A stretch of 64,000 bases of DNA from an uncultured Clostridia bacterium (GTDB lineage Bacteria; Bacillota; Clostridia; Peptostreptococcales; Anaerovoracaceae). Shown piece by piece: positions 44,988 through 54,181 of the stretch (its first letter is position 1; the number at the start of each line of letters is the position of its first letter). The stretch is taken from positions 1 to 64,000 of the forward strand of contig CAMYVY010000003.1 in the NCBI GenBank assembly GCA_947302715.1, in the 5' to 3' direction. The notes below the pieces were generated by a model that was not told the origin of the DNA, searched no databases, and was given only the letters and a program-made list of their open reading frames with translations. Position numbers and translations under genes: made by a program.

Positions 44988-45016
44988 TTGCACAAGGTAC
45001 AGTTTTCCTGTAAAAT
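44988..45016 (+). promoter_or_regulatory. cvpA promoter, leaderless
   Basis: TTGCAC (44988-44993), 17 bases, TAAAAT (45011-45016), then only six bases (TATCAT) to the ATG, so transcription should begin at or next to the start codon. Confidence 0.7.
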
Positions 45017-45022
45017 TATCAT

Positions 45023-45694
45023 ATGAACGGAAGTCCTGAAACCATAGCAAAAGTCTGCGTAAATATACTGCTAATCGCCCTCGTAGCCATATCCGCTATT
45101 CATGGCTGGCGAAAGGGCTTTGCCTCCGTGGTTTTAAGCTGTTTCAGGTGGGTCATTTGCATAGTCGGCGCCATCTTTGCTACCTTCCCGGTCAGAGATT
45201 ATATCGTGGACAAAACCTCGATAGACGACGTAATTCTCGGACATGTAAAGGACACCATGAATTCATCCATCACGGGGAGCTCGTTTTTTGCTGCCATACC
45301 GGAGCAGATTCGAGGAACCTTTTCCACATATCAACAAAGTGCTGCAGTTAGAATTGCAACTTCCATGTCCGATACAATGATGAAGGTTCTCGCCTTCCTC
45401 GTATCTCTTGTGGCATTGATTGTCTTAACAAAGCTTCTGGCGATTTTGATAGATCTTTTAAGTAAGAAAAAAGAGAAGGGAGCGATCGGTCTTTTCAATG
45501 CATTCATGGGAGGAGTATTTGGACTTCTTCGCGGAATATTCATTGTTAGCATAGTCATGCTCGCGCTTTTCCCCGCACTCAGCTTCGCGGATCCTCGCGC
45601 TCTATCCCCGATAGTAAACGGCATCCGTCAAAGCGAAATCGCGGGACTCTTCTACGATAACAATCCTTTGCTCCTACTCTTCCAAATGTTTTAG
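45023..45694 (+). CDS. CvpA-family membrane protein
   Basis: 223 aa with four membrane segments; the CvpA opening ISAIHGWRKGFASVVLSCFRW and the later AFMGGVFGLLRGIFIVSIV are characteristic. CvpA proteins affect envelope integrity and export; exact role unknown. No Shine-Dalgarno; see the leaderless promoter ahead of it. Convergent with the carboxypeptidase gene, four bases apart. Confidence 0.87.
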   Translation: MNGSPETIAKVCVNILLIALVAISAIHGWRKGFASVVLSCFRWVICIVGAIFATFPVRDYIVDKTSIDDVILGHVKDTMNSSITGSSFFAAIPEQIRGTFSTYQQSAAVRIATSMSDTMMKVLAFLVSLVALIVLTKLLAILIDLLSKKKEKGAIGLFNAFMGGVFGLLRGIFIVSIVMLALFPALSFADPRALSPIVNGIRQSEIAGLFYDNNPLLLLFQMF

Positions 45695-45697
45695 GGA

Positions 45698-46861
45698 TTA
45701 GTCTAAATATTCACTGGGCAATCCAAAATATTCTTCCAGTGTAATCCAATTCCCGCCATTATATAGTTTTTCCGCCAATTCAGTACCAACATAGCGAACA
45801 TGCCAGGGTTCCCAGGCGCAGCCTGTTACTTCAACCTTGTCCTTCGGATATCTCATTATGAAGCCGTATTTCTGGCAATTCGATGCAAGCCAAACGCCTT
45901 CCGCGGAATCCGCAAAGGATGTACTTGTTGAGTTTACATCTATTGCGAGGCCCGTCTGATGCTCGGAATGCCCCGGCTTGACGGTTGACATGGTGTCCTC
46001 GCCCTCTCTCGCCACGACGGACCAGTATTCAAACAAGTCCGCCTGTTCATTGTAAGAGCGATATTCCGTGACAGTGTCCAAATAAAGACCCTCGCTGCTC
46101 GCTGCGGCAAACATCTTTCTCATGGCTTCTATAGCAGGTGCTTCAAGGCCACTCCCGTAATTCTCGGGAAGCCCGAATGTCTTGTTGACAACAATTATTC
46201 CGTCAACATAAAGCACTCCATCCTTGATCTCGGCATTGTTGCCCTTGTTGGTCAAGAATGTCATGTCCCCCATATCCGAAGTAATTTCTATTACGTTTAT
46301 TGCTATGTTTTGCTGTGATGTATTTCCGGAAGAATCCGTCGCCGTGAGCGTAAGCGTTTGCTCTCCGGTTACGTTGGGATTGTACTCTCCCTCCACGGTT
46401 ACGTTTATTTCCTCACCTGAATTATCAGTTGCTTCCGCATTTGACATGTATTCCAGGGGCGTTCCCTCAAGCACATTCCAGTGTTCCGAAGAAACGGTTA
46501 TGGATGGAGCTTGGTTGTCTATGACATTTACATTAAAGGTATAATCGCGAATCTCTTCTCCAACCTTGATTTTTACGGTTACATCCTTCTTTCCGACAGT
46601 TGATGTATCTATCGGCACGTCTTCAACAAGGCGTCCGTTTCCTATACCTTCAATGAAGTCCTTGGCTGACGCCTCCGTATTCACCTGTATATTTCTGTTC
46701 TGAGCAAGATCGATATGTATCGTGGAATTATAGAGTGCAAGAGCAGCGATGAGCGCAACGATGACAGCAAAGACAATTAAAATAACGGTAAGCACCCGTT
46801 TTTTGGCGGCTGCCTGCCGTTTTTTTTCATATGAAAAGATATACTTGTTCCGCTGAAACAT
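45698..46861 (-). CDS. VanY-type D-alanyl-D-alanine carboxypeptidase with Ig-like domain
   Basis: 387 aa. One N-terminal membrane helix (VLTVILIVFAVIVALIAALAL), then an Ig-like (DUF5011-type) domain (about 110-190), then an M15 peptidase with zinc/catalytic residues in PGHSEHQTGLAIDVN and WEPWHVRYVG. It trims peptidoglycan stem peptides. It has its own promoter between the orr terminator and the start. Confidence 0.92.
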   Translation of the reverse strand: MFQRNKYIFSYEKKRQAAAKKRVLTVILIVFAVIVALIAALALYNSTIHIDLAQNRNIQVNTEASAKDFIEGIGNGRLVEDVPIDTSTVGKKDVTVKIKVGEEIRDYTFNVNVIDNQAPSITVSSEHWNVLEGTPLEYMSNAEATDNSGEEINVTVEGEYNPNVTGEQTLTLTATDSSGNTSQQNIAINVIEITSDMGDMTFLTNKGNNAEIKDGVLYVDGIIVVNKTFGLPENYGSGLEAPAIEAMRKMFAAASSEGLYLDTVTEYRSYNEQADLFEYWSVVAREGEDTMSTVKPGHSEHQTGLAIDVNSTSTSFADSAEGVWLASNCQKYGFIMRYPKDKVEVTGCAWEPWHVRYVGTELAEKLYNGGNWITLEEYFGLPSEYLD

Positions 46862-46902
46862 CTTCTCTAACCCCTTATAATCTCATCCCCTTAGATAAGA
46901 AC

Positions 46903-46932
46903 ATTTTACGCTTGAATAAGCATCATTGTCAA
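46903..46932 (-). promoter_or_regulatory. promoter of the VanY-type gene
   Basis: TTGACA (46932-46927), 18 bases, TAAAAT (46908-46903), about 40 bases before the start codon. Confidence 0.65.
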
Positions 46933-46973
46933 TGGATTGAAATCTTAACTTTCCTTAATATTTCAACGAAAAT

Positions 46974-46996
46974 AGGCCGTCGACATCGAGCGGCCT
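46974..46996 (-). terminator. orr / ornithine operon terminator
   Basis: AGGCCG and CGGCCT form a stem around 11 bases that include TCGA pairs; ATTTTCG follows on the minus strand, 10 bases after the orr stop. Confidence 0.75.
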
Positions 46997-47005
46997 TTCC
47001 TATAT

Positions 47006-48091
47006 TTAGTTATATTCCTTTTCGACATACGGGCTCGTCATGACCTTCAAAAGGCCCCCGTAACCGAGCTTGAACGACACAATATCTCCTACATGGTAAC
47101 CACCATCCGTGTGAGTTACGTCCAAGATGATGTGGTCGGAGCTACCACCCATAATCTCTATTCTTTCATCGATTGGAGTCATGCTGTCGATATCTACATC
47201 TTGTTTCCCGATCGCGATAATCGCTCTATCCATGATGCCCCTGTCCTCATAATAAGGTTTCTGACCAAAGGCATCGACACCGACTTCTCCGATTGGAAGT
47301 GATGGCTTTTTCTTTAGTTCGACTATTTCCGCCTCCAGGATAAAAGCGTCGTCTGTCGTTCCCGGCAGCTTGGTCTCGTATGCCGTATCATTTCCGAGAA
47401 CGAAGGCCTCACCGAGCCTTAGGTTGTTAATTCCCTCGGGGAGCTCGCCCTTGTCAATCAAGTAGATGGAGCTTGAGTTTCCTCCCGATATCATTTCGAG
47501 TTTGACACCATGCTCGATTTCAATCTCTCTTGCAATTTCTACGAGCCCGTTAAGGTTGTCGAACTTGGGAATGATCGCTCCGTAGCAGGTCAGGTTGACT
47601 CCCACTCCATAGAGGTAGATGTTTTCCATGTCGAGAATTCTTTTTACTGCATCATGAATCAAAGCCTTGTCACCAAAGAAGAAGCCTTCTCTGAGGTCAC
47701 CCATGTCTATCATGAGAAGAATCTTTTGGACTTTGCCTGCCTTCTTTGCTTCTTCATTTAACAAGCTTATGGTAGATAGTTCGCTTATCTGACAAAGGTC
47801 CACATATCTTACAACGTCCTCCAATTCACTCTGCATTGGAATTCGCAGAAGCATGGTTTTCTTGCCATGTTCATGTGCTATATCTGTATAGCTGGCGATA
47901 TTCTTTATGCGGGAATCCGCAATAAGCTCGACCTTCGGGTGGTTTGCTATTAGCTCTACCGCCTTTGGATCAGCACACAATACCTTGGTCACTATTGCAA
48001 GGCTGCAATTTCCCTTATCAACTGTGGTTTCAGATACTGCGTCCAGGTTCTTTTTTAGTTTGGATAAATCTATTTTGATCTTTGGATACAT
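47006..48091 (-). CDS. orr: ornithine racemase (PLP, alanine-racemase-like fold)
   Basis: 361 aa. N-terminal PLP barrel of the alanine-racemase type (MYPKIKIDLSKLKKNLDAV, then VTKVLCADPKAV with the PLP lysine, later SGGNSSSIYLI and NNLRLGEAFVLG). Its place at the end of the ora/ort cluster marks it as Orr, which converts L-ornithine to D-ornithine, the aminomutase substrate. 16 bases after the mutL-like gene; followed by a terminator. Confidence 0.9.
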   Translation of the reverse strand: MYPKIKIDLSKLKKNLDAVSETTVDKGNCSLAIVTKVLCADPKAVELIANHPKVELIADSRIKNIASYTDIAHEHGKKTMLLRIPMQSELEDVVRYVDLCQISELSTISLLNEEAKKAGKVQKILLMIDMGDLREGFFFGDKALIHDAVKRILDMENIYLYGVGVNLTCYGAIIPKFDNLNGLVEIAREIEIEHGVKLEMISGGNSSSIYLIDKGELPEGINNLRLGEAFVLGNDTAYETKLPGTTDDAFILEAEIVELKKKPSLPIGEVGVDAFGQKPYYEDRGIMDRAIIAIGKQDVDIDSMTPIDERIEIMGGSSDHIILDVTHTDGGYHVGDIVSFKLGYGGLLKVMTSPYVEKEYN

Positions 48092-48107
48092 ATTTTCTCC
48101 TGTCAGT

Positions 48108-49805
48108 CTACATTGCTTTACGATATGGGCAATGGGTCCTCATACAGCGATTGCATTCCTGGTTGCACCCCATCGCATCGCGCTTCTTTTGCTTTTCGGC
48201 TTCGCTCATCGCCTGAGCTTCTTCCTCTTTTATAAGTTCCGCGAGTTCCGCCTCGTCGGTAACGACCTCGGGCGGAGTTCTCCACTCCGTCATGTCGTAA
48301 CCCTGGGCTTCCATTTCATCCAAGTGATGCTGATATTCCTCTTCCTTGGCTTCGGCTTCCTTTGCAAGCATCTCCGCTTCCATAAGTGCAGCCGATATCG
48401 CCCCGAAGTCTTGCTTTTCCTTTTTCTCGGGGAATTTAAAATCAAGGCTCTTTTCCATGAGCTTGATTGCGGCTTCGCGATAATTCTTTGAAAGGACACC
48501 AAGTGATGCCATGATGTAGTCGTTATCGACCAGTATCTTAGCGTGCTCGGTCGGGAACAGTTTAAGTCCGGTTTCATTATGCTTCGCAATCTCAGACATT
48601 ATCTCGACTCTATGCGGAAGTCTGGTAAGTGCTCCTCCTGTCCCCACGATGTATCTAACCTGGGTTAGGTCTTTTCCCTCTGCAACCGTCGAGCGTCCTG
48701 ACGGTCCATAGATATAGCGAAGCGCACCAGCATGTCGCTCCGTTGCCTTTAGAACGGCTTCCTCCGTAAGCATCTCTACGAATTTGATTTCGTCCTCTGT
48801 CTTCGGAATCGCCACGTAGGTCTCTAAGACGCTATCCATATCTATTCCTTCTTTGGCGCATTTTTCGCGGAGCTTCTCTTCTCCGATGGATTCGATTACC
48901 TTCATTCGGTTGACGTAAACTCCGAGGTCGCCTTCCACTGTTCGCTTGGCCTTCGGCTCAGGCGAAATCATGAGACGCGCAACCTTGTCGGATTCGGTAG
49001 CAACGGAGTGTAAGTCCGTTGTTGCACCGCCAACATCAAGGACAATCAAATCACCCAGGCAGTCATAGAGAACCTTGGTTGCTTCCATGACCGCGCCCGG
49101 TGTCGGTATAATCGGGCCGCTTACCATGTCGCGAACGTGCTCCATACCCGGAGCATTCGTGATATGTTGCTCAAAGGCGTCTTGAATTACCTTTCTGCAG
49201 GGCTCGACATTCAGCTCGTCAATCTTTGGATAGACATTATCCACCAGATAAAGTTTCTGCCCACTTTCTTCGTCGAAGATGAGCTTCATTTCTTCCTGGT
49301 TCTCGATATTTCCTGCATAGATTACAGGTGTATTTAATCCCATGGAACGAATGAGTTCGGCGTTATCAAGTGCTGTTTCTCTTTCACCATAGTCAACGCC
49401 GCCTGCAATCAAGATGAGGTTCGGGTTGATTTCTTTAATCTTGGCTACGTCGGTTCTTCTCAGTCTTCCGGCGGTTATATAGTGAATGATGCCGCCGGCT
49501 CCGAGGGCAGCTTCCTTTGCAGCCTTCGCAGTCATATCATAAACAAGACCGTGGACCGTCATCTTTAGTCCACCGGCCGCAGATGATGTGGCCAGCATCT
49601 CGTCGTATTCCAATTTGTCTATGCCCTTCTTCTTGCAAAGGTCATCGATTGCTCCCTGAAGCCCGACACGAACATCGCCCTCGAGCACCGAGGTTGGAGC
49701 TTGCCCTTGTCCCCAGAACTCCGGGCTATCCGTATCCAAGCCGGTAAAGGCATTTACTACTGTGGTTGTTGAGCCAATTTCGGCAACCAGAACATCAACT
49801 TTCAT
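48108..49805 (-). CDS. GlmL/MutL-like reactivating ATPase of the B12 aminomutase
   Basis: 565 aa of the MutL/GlmL family, an actin/Hsp70-like ATPase fold (LVAEIGSTTTVVNAF at the start, ILIAGGVDYGERETAL, LIVLDVGGATTDLHSV). In ornithine clusters its homologue is placed beside OraSE and is thought to exchange damaged adenosylcobalamin. The C-terminus carries a cysteine cluster, GCNQECNRCMRTHCPY, that may bind a metal or Fe-S. It is separated from oraE by a very large hairpin. Confidence 0.88.
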   Translation of the reverse strand: MKVDVLVAEIGSTTTVVNAFTGLDTDSPEFWGQGQAPTSVLEGDVRVGLQGAIDDLCKKKGIDKLEYDEMLATSSAAGGLKMTVHGLVYDMTAKAAKEAALGAGGIIHYITAGRLRRTDVAKIKEINPNLILIAGGVDYGERETALDNAELIRSMGLNTPVIYAGNIENQEEMKLIFDEESGQKLYLVDNVYPKIDELNVEPCRKVIQDAFEQHITNAPGMEHVRDMVSGPIIPTPGAVMEATKVLYDCLGDLIVLDVGGATTDLHSVATESDKVARLMISPEPKAKRTVEGDLGVYVNRMKVIESIGEEKLREKCAKEGIDMDSVLETYVAIPKTEDEIKFVEMLTEEAVLKATERHAGALRYIYGPSGRSTVAEGKDLTQVRYIVGTGGALTRLPHRVEIMSEIAKHNETGLKLFPTEHAKILVDNDYIMASLGVLSKNYREAAIKLMEKSLDFKFPEKKEKQDFGAISAALMEAEMLAKEAEAKEEEYQHHLDEMEAQGYDMTEWRTPPEVVTDEAELAELIKEEEAQAMSEAEKQKKRDAMGCNQECNRCMRTHCPYRKAM

Positions 49806-49867
49806 TCGTAGTCCTCATTTAACTAATGTTATAAACTTGTGCAAATAATTACTCTAATAAAACGAAT

Positions 49868-50102
49868 CGACGACAACCGTGTGACTTCTGAACCGTGCGT
49901 CGAGCAATCACCGATTCCGCAGGAAGGAGTACAACTCTCCGATAGATGTACCTGACTTTTGTTGGAGTGTCGGACTTGTTTGAGCCCGTAGGGCGAGTTG
50001 TCCCCACTCCCAAAAGTCCAAGGTACAGATATCGGTATGAGTTGTTCCTTCCGAGGACCAGGTGATTGCCGATGTTCGGTTCGGAGCGCACGATTGTCGT
50101 CG
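49868..50102. other. very large hairpin between oraE and the mutL-like gene
   Basis: A 235-base imperfect inverted repeat with A/T-rich extensions. Ordered pairs: CGACGACAACCGTG (49868) with 50089-50102; GAACCG with CGGTTC; CAATCACC (49905) with 50061-50068; GGAAGGA with 50046-50052; ACAACTC with 50039-50045; CCGATA with 50030-50035; TGTACC with 50022-50027; GACTTTTG with 50011-50018; GGAGTG with 50005-50010; apex GCCC-GTA-GGGC (49984-49994). It begins nine bases after the oraE stop and contains no gene. Confidence 0.9.
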
Positions 50103-50110
50103 TTTATGGT

Positions 50111-52384
50111 TTATTTTTTGCCGAATTTTTCGTCTGCTTTTTCTCCGGGAGCAAGGTCTCCACGACGACGCATTGCTTCTTCAGCAAGGAATGTAGCAAC
50201 GTCGATACCGTGGGAATCACGACCGAAGCCCTCGTCGATTCCGGTCTTTCTTGCATCCTCAGGAACAACCTGTGTTCCGCCGGCGCAGATTATTACTTTG
50301 TCTCTGATACCCTTTTCCACAGCCAGGTCATTTATTCTCTTCATATTCTTGTAGTGAATATTGTCGTGAGAAATGATTGTGGAAGCAAGGATTGCATTGG
50401 CATTAAGCTCAACTGCAGCGTCGACAAGCTTTTCTACAGGAACGGAAGTACCAAGGTAGTTGACCTTGATGCCCCACTTTTCGATTCCGCCATGCTTGAT
50501 GTTGATGATTTCTCTGAGTCCTACGGAGTGCTCATCTTCACCAACGGTACCACAGACAACTACCATCGGATGCTCTTTGAATTCATTAAAGAGAATTTCG
50601 TCAGGAAGATGATGTGGCTCAGGTGGAATCTCAAGATTTGACGGGTCAACATCAAAGGTGAGCTTGCCCTTCATCTCAATTCTTGTTCCTTCGGCCATCT
50701 GCATGACTTCTTTGCTCGTTACTTCTGGGCTATCGAGTCCCATCTTGCGGCCAATCTCAAGAGCAACTGCTTCTGCTGTTCTCGGCTCTGCAGGGATCAT
50801 CATTGTGAGAAGGATTACACCATCTCCGCACCATTCCATCTCAGGCTTGATTGCTTCGCCGTCGTGGTATTTCTTAACCTTGTCGAGACGAACATTTACG
50901 CAATCTTCATCGTTAGGATCGATTTCATCGATATAAACGATTTTGCTTCTGTCTTCGAATGTGCATCCGCCGATAAGTGCAGATGGATTCTCCGGATCTC
51001 CGCCGTACTGCTCAACATTGTTGTAGCCGTAGTGTGCGGTTACAGGAGCCATATAGTCTTCTTCTCTTTCAAAGATGAAGCCGTAGCCTACGCCGCCCTC
51101 AATCTTACGAGCGATTCCGTCGCCGTTACGAGCTGGGTATTTTGCTGAGTCAACAAAGAAGCCTTCCTGAACGGCGTTAAAGTATCCGCCTACTTCAACG
51201 ATTTCTTCCATGAAGAGGAGCGCTCTTTCCTTAAGGTCTCTCGCTTCTTCTCTAAGGTATCCGTCCTTCTTGAGTTCAACCATTTCCATGAGGCCGTCCA
51301 TTCCGACGAGAGCCTGCTTTGCGTTGTCGCAAGCTTCCATATTATATATGTGCCATGGAACGTTACGTCCTTCGTCCGGTGTGATTGTGGACTGAATGTC
51401 TGCGCTTGTGAGCTTGGAGATCATCATGTTTAGAACGTGAGTTACAGTTGCTTCTCTAACCGATGAGCAAATGTACTTTGTGTTCTGCTGCGCTCTCATC
51501 TTATATCTTCCGCAGATGTCGCGAAGGGCAACTGCATAGGGAAGGTCAAGCTTGATGCATGGTGCAGGTGTTGCCGATGGCGGTACCGTTGAAAGTGAAA
51601 TGTGGTCAGGCTTTATTCCAACCTTCTCAGAAAAGAGAGAGTTGATTGCGTGCTGAACGATAAGTTCAGGCATTACCTTCCATGCTTCTCTTGCGGTTGC
51701 GTTTGCGTTATGCGCACCGTCTATCTGAAGAATGTCGGCCCATGCCATTATCTTCTTTGATTCACAGGCATCAACAAAGGAACGAACGCAGTTGATGTCT
51801 CTGTAGAGTACGTTGTACTGCGGATCCTGGTGAGCACCGTTGATTCCTTCTTCTGCGAACATTACCGCAACGTCAGGTCCTGCAACTCCGGATACGTAGG
51901 AGTGGTAGTTGATCGGACGACCAACTTCGTCCTCAATAATATCGAGAGCCTTTCTCTGTGCTCTTACCTGCTTACGAGTTACCGGAATACCTCCGATACC
52001 CTGCGGAGTTCCTTCCATGAGTCCGTCGATATGGGACTGTCCCATGTGACGGATAACCATGATATGGTCTGCGCCGTGCCATGCAGCCATTCTCATACGA
52101 CGGATGTCGTCCTCGAAACGACCGGATGCTATTTCCGTTGTGATAACAGGAAGGGGCTGTGGGTCGATGTCGCCAAAGAACTTTGCAGGAGGAAGTCCTA
52201 CGCTGTTCTCAAGCGGAGTTGAGCAATCGCTATAGGTGAAGGGGCCCATCTCAAGATTTGGTGCGGGCTCTCTCCAGTGCCAACCTCTGCGGCGCGGCTC
52301 ATACTTATCAAGGTCTTTAAGTATTTCTCTTACGTCCAATTTTTCATTGGGTTCAAGATGAATTCCATACATGTCAATTGCCAT
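50111..52384 (-). CDS. oraE: D-ornithine 4,5-aminomutase, large subunit
   Basis: 757 aa. With OraS it rearranges D-ornithine to 2,4-diaminopentanoate using adenosylcobalamin and PLP. The C-terminal B12 domain has GEDEHSVG (the DxHxxG motif, His619 the cobalt ligand) and, 11 residues on, Lys630 in NIKHGG, the spacing of His618 and Lys629 known for C. sticklandii OraE, where this lysine binds PLP. The N-terminal barrel includes PLPVITTEIASGRFEDDI. The start is two bases after oraS, with GGGGG inside oraS as ribosome site. Confidence 0.96.
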   Translation of the reverse strand: MAIDMYGIHLEPNEKLDVREILKDLDKYEPRRRGWHWREPAPNLEMGPFTYSDCSTPLENSVGLPPAKFFGDIDPQPLPVITTEIASGRFEDDIRRMRMAAWHGADHIMVIRHMGQSHIDGLMEGTPQGIGGIPVTRKQVRAQRKALDIIEDEVGRPINYHSYVSGVAGPDVAVMFAEEGINGAHQDPQYNVLYRDINCVRSFVDACESKKIMAWADILQIDGAHNANATAREAWKVMPELIVQHAINSLFSEKVGIKPDHISLSTVPPSATPAPCIKLDLPYAVALRDICGRYKMRAQQNTKYICSSVREATVTHVLNMMISKLTSADIQSTITPDEGRNVPWHIYNMEACDNAKQALVGMDGLMEMVELKKDGYLREEARDLKERALLFMEEIVEVGGYFNAVQEGFFVDSAKYPARNGDGIARKIEGGVGYGFIFEREEDYMAPVTAHYGYNNVEQYGGDPENPSALIGGCTFEDRSKIVYIDEIDPNDEDCVNVRLDKVKKYHDGEAIKPEMEWCGDGVILLTMMIPAEPRTAEAVALEIGRKMGLDSPEVTSKEVMQMAEGTRIEMKGKLTFDVDPSNLEIPPEPHHLPDEILFNEFKEHPMVVVCGTVGEDEHSVGLREIINIKHGGIEKWGIKVNYLGTSVPVEKLVDAAVELNANAILASTIISHDNIHYKNMKRINDLAVEKGIRDKVIICAGGTQVVPEDARKTGIDEGFGRDSHGIDVATFLAEEAMRRRGDLAPGEKADEKFGKK

Positions 52385-52386
52385 GA

Positions 52387-52752
52387 TTACTTGCCCCCTT
52401 TCTTGAACGCATTAACAGCATCTTCCCAGAATTCTCCCTTTGCAAGACGCTCGGAAGCTTCTCTGATGGAGATGCCCTTTTCCTGTGAAATCTTGTATAC
52501 TACGTGTCCTGCACCATGACCCATCAGGCCATTATCGATGCAGCCTTCGACGATCTTCTGTGTATCAAGAGATGATACTCCCATACGAAGGAGAACTGCT
52601 CTCTCTACGGAAGGCGTCGTGTTTTTTCTGCCCAGCTCCAATAATGGATCTACCACCTGAGCAGTGAGCTCCCAAAAGCGATTATAGAGCTCCTCGTCGG
52701 AAAGGTTAGCTATGTGTTTTCTTCTTTCCGCAAAATCGTCTTCTCTAATCAT
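52387..52752 (-). CDS. oraS: D-ornithine 4,5-aminomutase, small subunit
   Basis: 121 aa, the expected size of OraS. Contains RRKHIANLSDEELYNRFWEL, TPSVERAVLLRMGVSSLDTQ and GLMGHGAGHVVYKISQEKGI. It forms the heterodimer with OraE. 22 bases after ortB and two bases before oraE, all one transcript. Confidence 0.94.
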   Translation of the reverse strand: MIREDDFAERRKHIANLSDEELYNRFWELTAQVVDPLLELGRKNTTPSVERAVLLRMGVSSLDTQKIVEGCIDNGLMGHGAGHVVYKISQEKGISIREASERLAKGEFWEDAVNAFKKGGK

Positions 52753-52774
52753 TCTTTTCTCTCCGTTTCTGATT

Positions 52775-54181
52775 TTAGAGGCCTAAGGTCTTCTTTACGA
52801 AATCAACGTCGGTCTTTGTTTCTTCAGCCAGGAATTTTAGGTCCGCTTCATTTGGCTCTGTTACGCCGAATTTTGCGCAGGACTTTTTGATCAGTGACTG
52901 TCTGAAGTGATCCAGGTCAGCATCGATTGCGTGGATGAAGCTTGGATCCTTTGGCAGCACGACGTTTACACCCGGCTTGTCTTCGTTATCCGGATCTCCA
53001 AAGTGGATGTCGATTCCGTTGTCACGAGCAAAGTCGAGTTGAGGCTGAACGTGCTTGCCTGCTCCTGTGTATTCCGTTTCGGAGATTACCAGGATTGCAT
53101 CCTCAGGAAGTTCCTGAGCAAGTGAGAATGCTGCTGCAAGAGCTGTATTTCCTGCAGGTCCTCTTTCGATTCCTTCCAGGTTCGCAAGAGCTTCTGTCAT
53201 ATACATTACGTCACCCTGTTTTACGGTTACATAGCGATCCATGTAGCGTAGAGGTCTTGCTGCACTTCTTGGAACGTCGGAGTGATCGGGATCTGTTGCA
53301 TAAGGTACACCGAATCCTGTATGACCTGTTGTGCAGGACTTCTTGTTGAAGGCTTCGTCGGATGCCATCGAAAGTCCGGAGAGGTCAATGGATGCTGCAA
53401 CGAGGGTTGTGTTCACTGCGCCGGCCTTGATGAGTCCGCGAGCTGTACCCGTCATCATTCCGCCACCGGCGTTTGTGCAAACTACCATGTCCGGATCTTT
53501 TCCTGCGATTTCGCGGCACTGCATTGCGATTTCATATCCCAGAGTTTCTACACCTGCGATTCCGAACGGTGAATAGAGGGATGCATTGAAGTATCCTGTA
53601 TCCTCGAGTACGGAAAGGAATGTATAGAACAATTCGGGTCCTACGGTAAGCTGAATTACTTCTGCTCCGTATGCTTCACACTTACGTGCCTTCTCTACGA
53701 TTTCAGGCTGGCCAACTCCCTTGGAGTCATAGCATTCCTGAACGATGATGCACTTTAGTCCCTGCATTGCTGCCTGGGATGCTACTGCTGCTCCGTAGTT
53801 TCCAGAGGTTGCAGCCATTACGCCCTTGTAACCGAGTTTCTTTGCGTGTGCAACAGCACATGCTGCACGGCGAGCCTTAAAGGAACCGGAAGCGTTTGCA
53901 GCTTCGTCCTTTGCGAAGATGCGAGCACCGTATCCGGGCTTTGCATATTTTCTTGCCAGCTTGGAGATGTTCCTAAGCTCGATGAGCGGTGTGTTTCCGA
54001 CTGCGGTTTCACCCTGGATTCTTGCTACTTCTTCGAGGGTGTAACCGGTGGATCTCATAAGTGCTTCATAATCAAAAGCAATAGTTCCGGATTCATAGTC
54101 ATTATAGTCCAGTCCGAGGGCTGTCTTCATAATGTCATTGGATCTTCCCATTACGGAATCATAATCTTTTGCCAATCCCAT
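52775..54181 (-). CDS. ortB: 2-amino-4-oxopentanoate thiolase, beta subunit
   Basis: 468 aa PLP enzyme of the threonine-synthase/cysteine-synthase fold: GNTPLIELRNISKL, the PLP lysine in NASGSFKARRAACA, ATSGNYGAAVASQAA, and CTNAGGGMMTG. With OrtA it cleaves 2-amino-4-oxopentanoate with CoA to acetyl-CoA and alanine. ATG overlaps the ortA stop by one base, with GGGAGG ahead. Confidence 0.95.
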   Translation of the reverse strand: MGLAKDYDSVMGRSNDIMKTALGLDYNDYESGTIAFDYEALMRSTGYTLEEVARIQGETAVGNTPLIELRNISKLARKYAKPGYGARIFAKDEAANASGSFKARRAACAVAHAKKLGYKGVMAATSGNYGAAVASQAAMQGLKCIIVQECYDSKGVGQPEIVEKARKCEAYGAEVIQLTVGPELFYTFLSVLEDTGYFNASLYSPFGIAGVETLGYEIAMQCREIAGKDPDMVVCTNAGGGMMTGTARGLIKAGAVNTTLVAASIDLSGLSMASDEAFNKKSCTTGHTGFGVPYATDPDHSDVPRSAARPLRYMDRYVTVKQGDVMYMTEALANLEGIERGPAGNTALAAAFSLAQELPEDAILVISETEYTGAGKHVQPQLDFARDNGIDIHFGDPDNEDKPGVNVVLPKDPSFIHAIDADLDHFRQSLIKKSCAKFGVTEPNEADLKFLAEETKTDVDFVKKTLGL

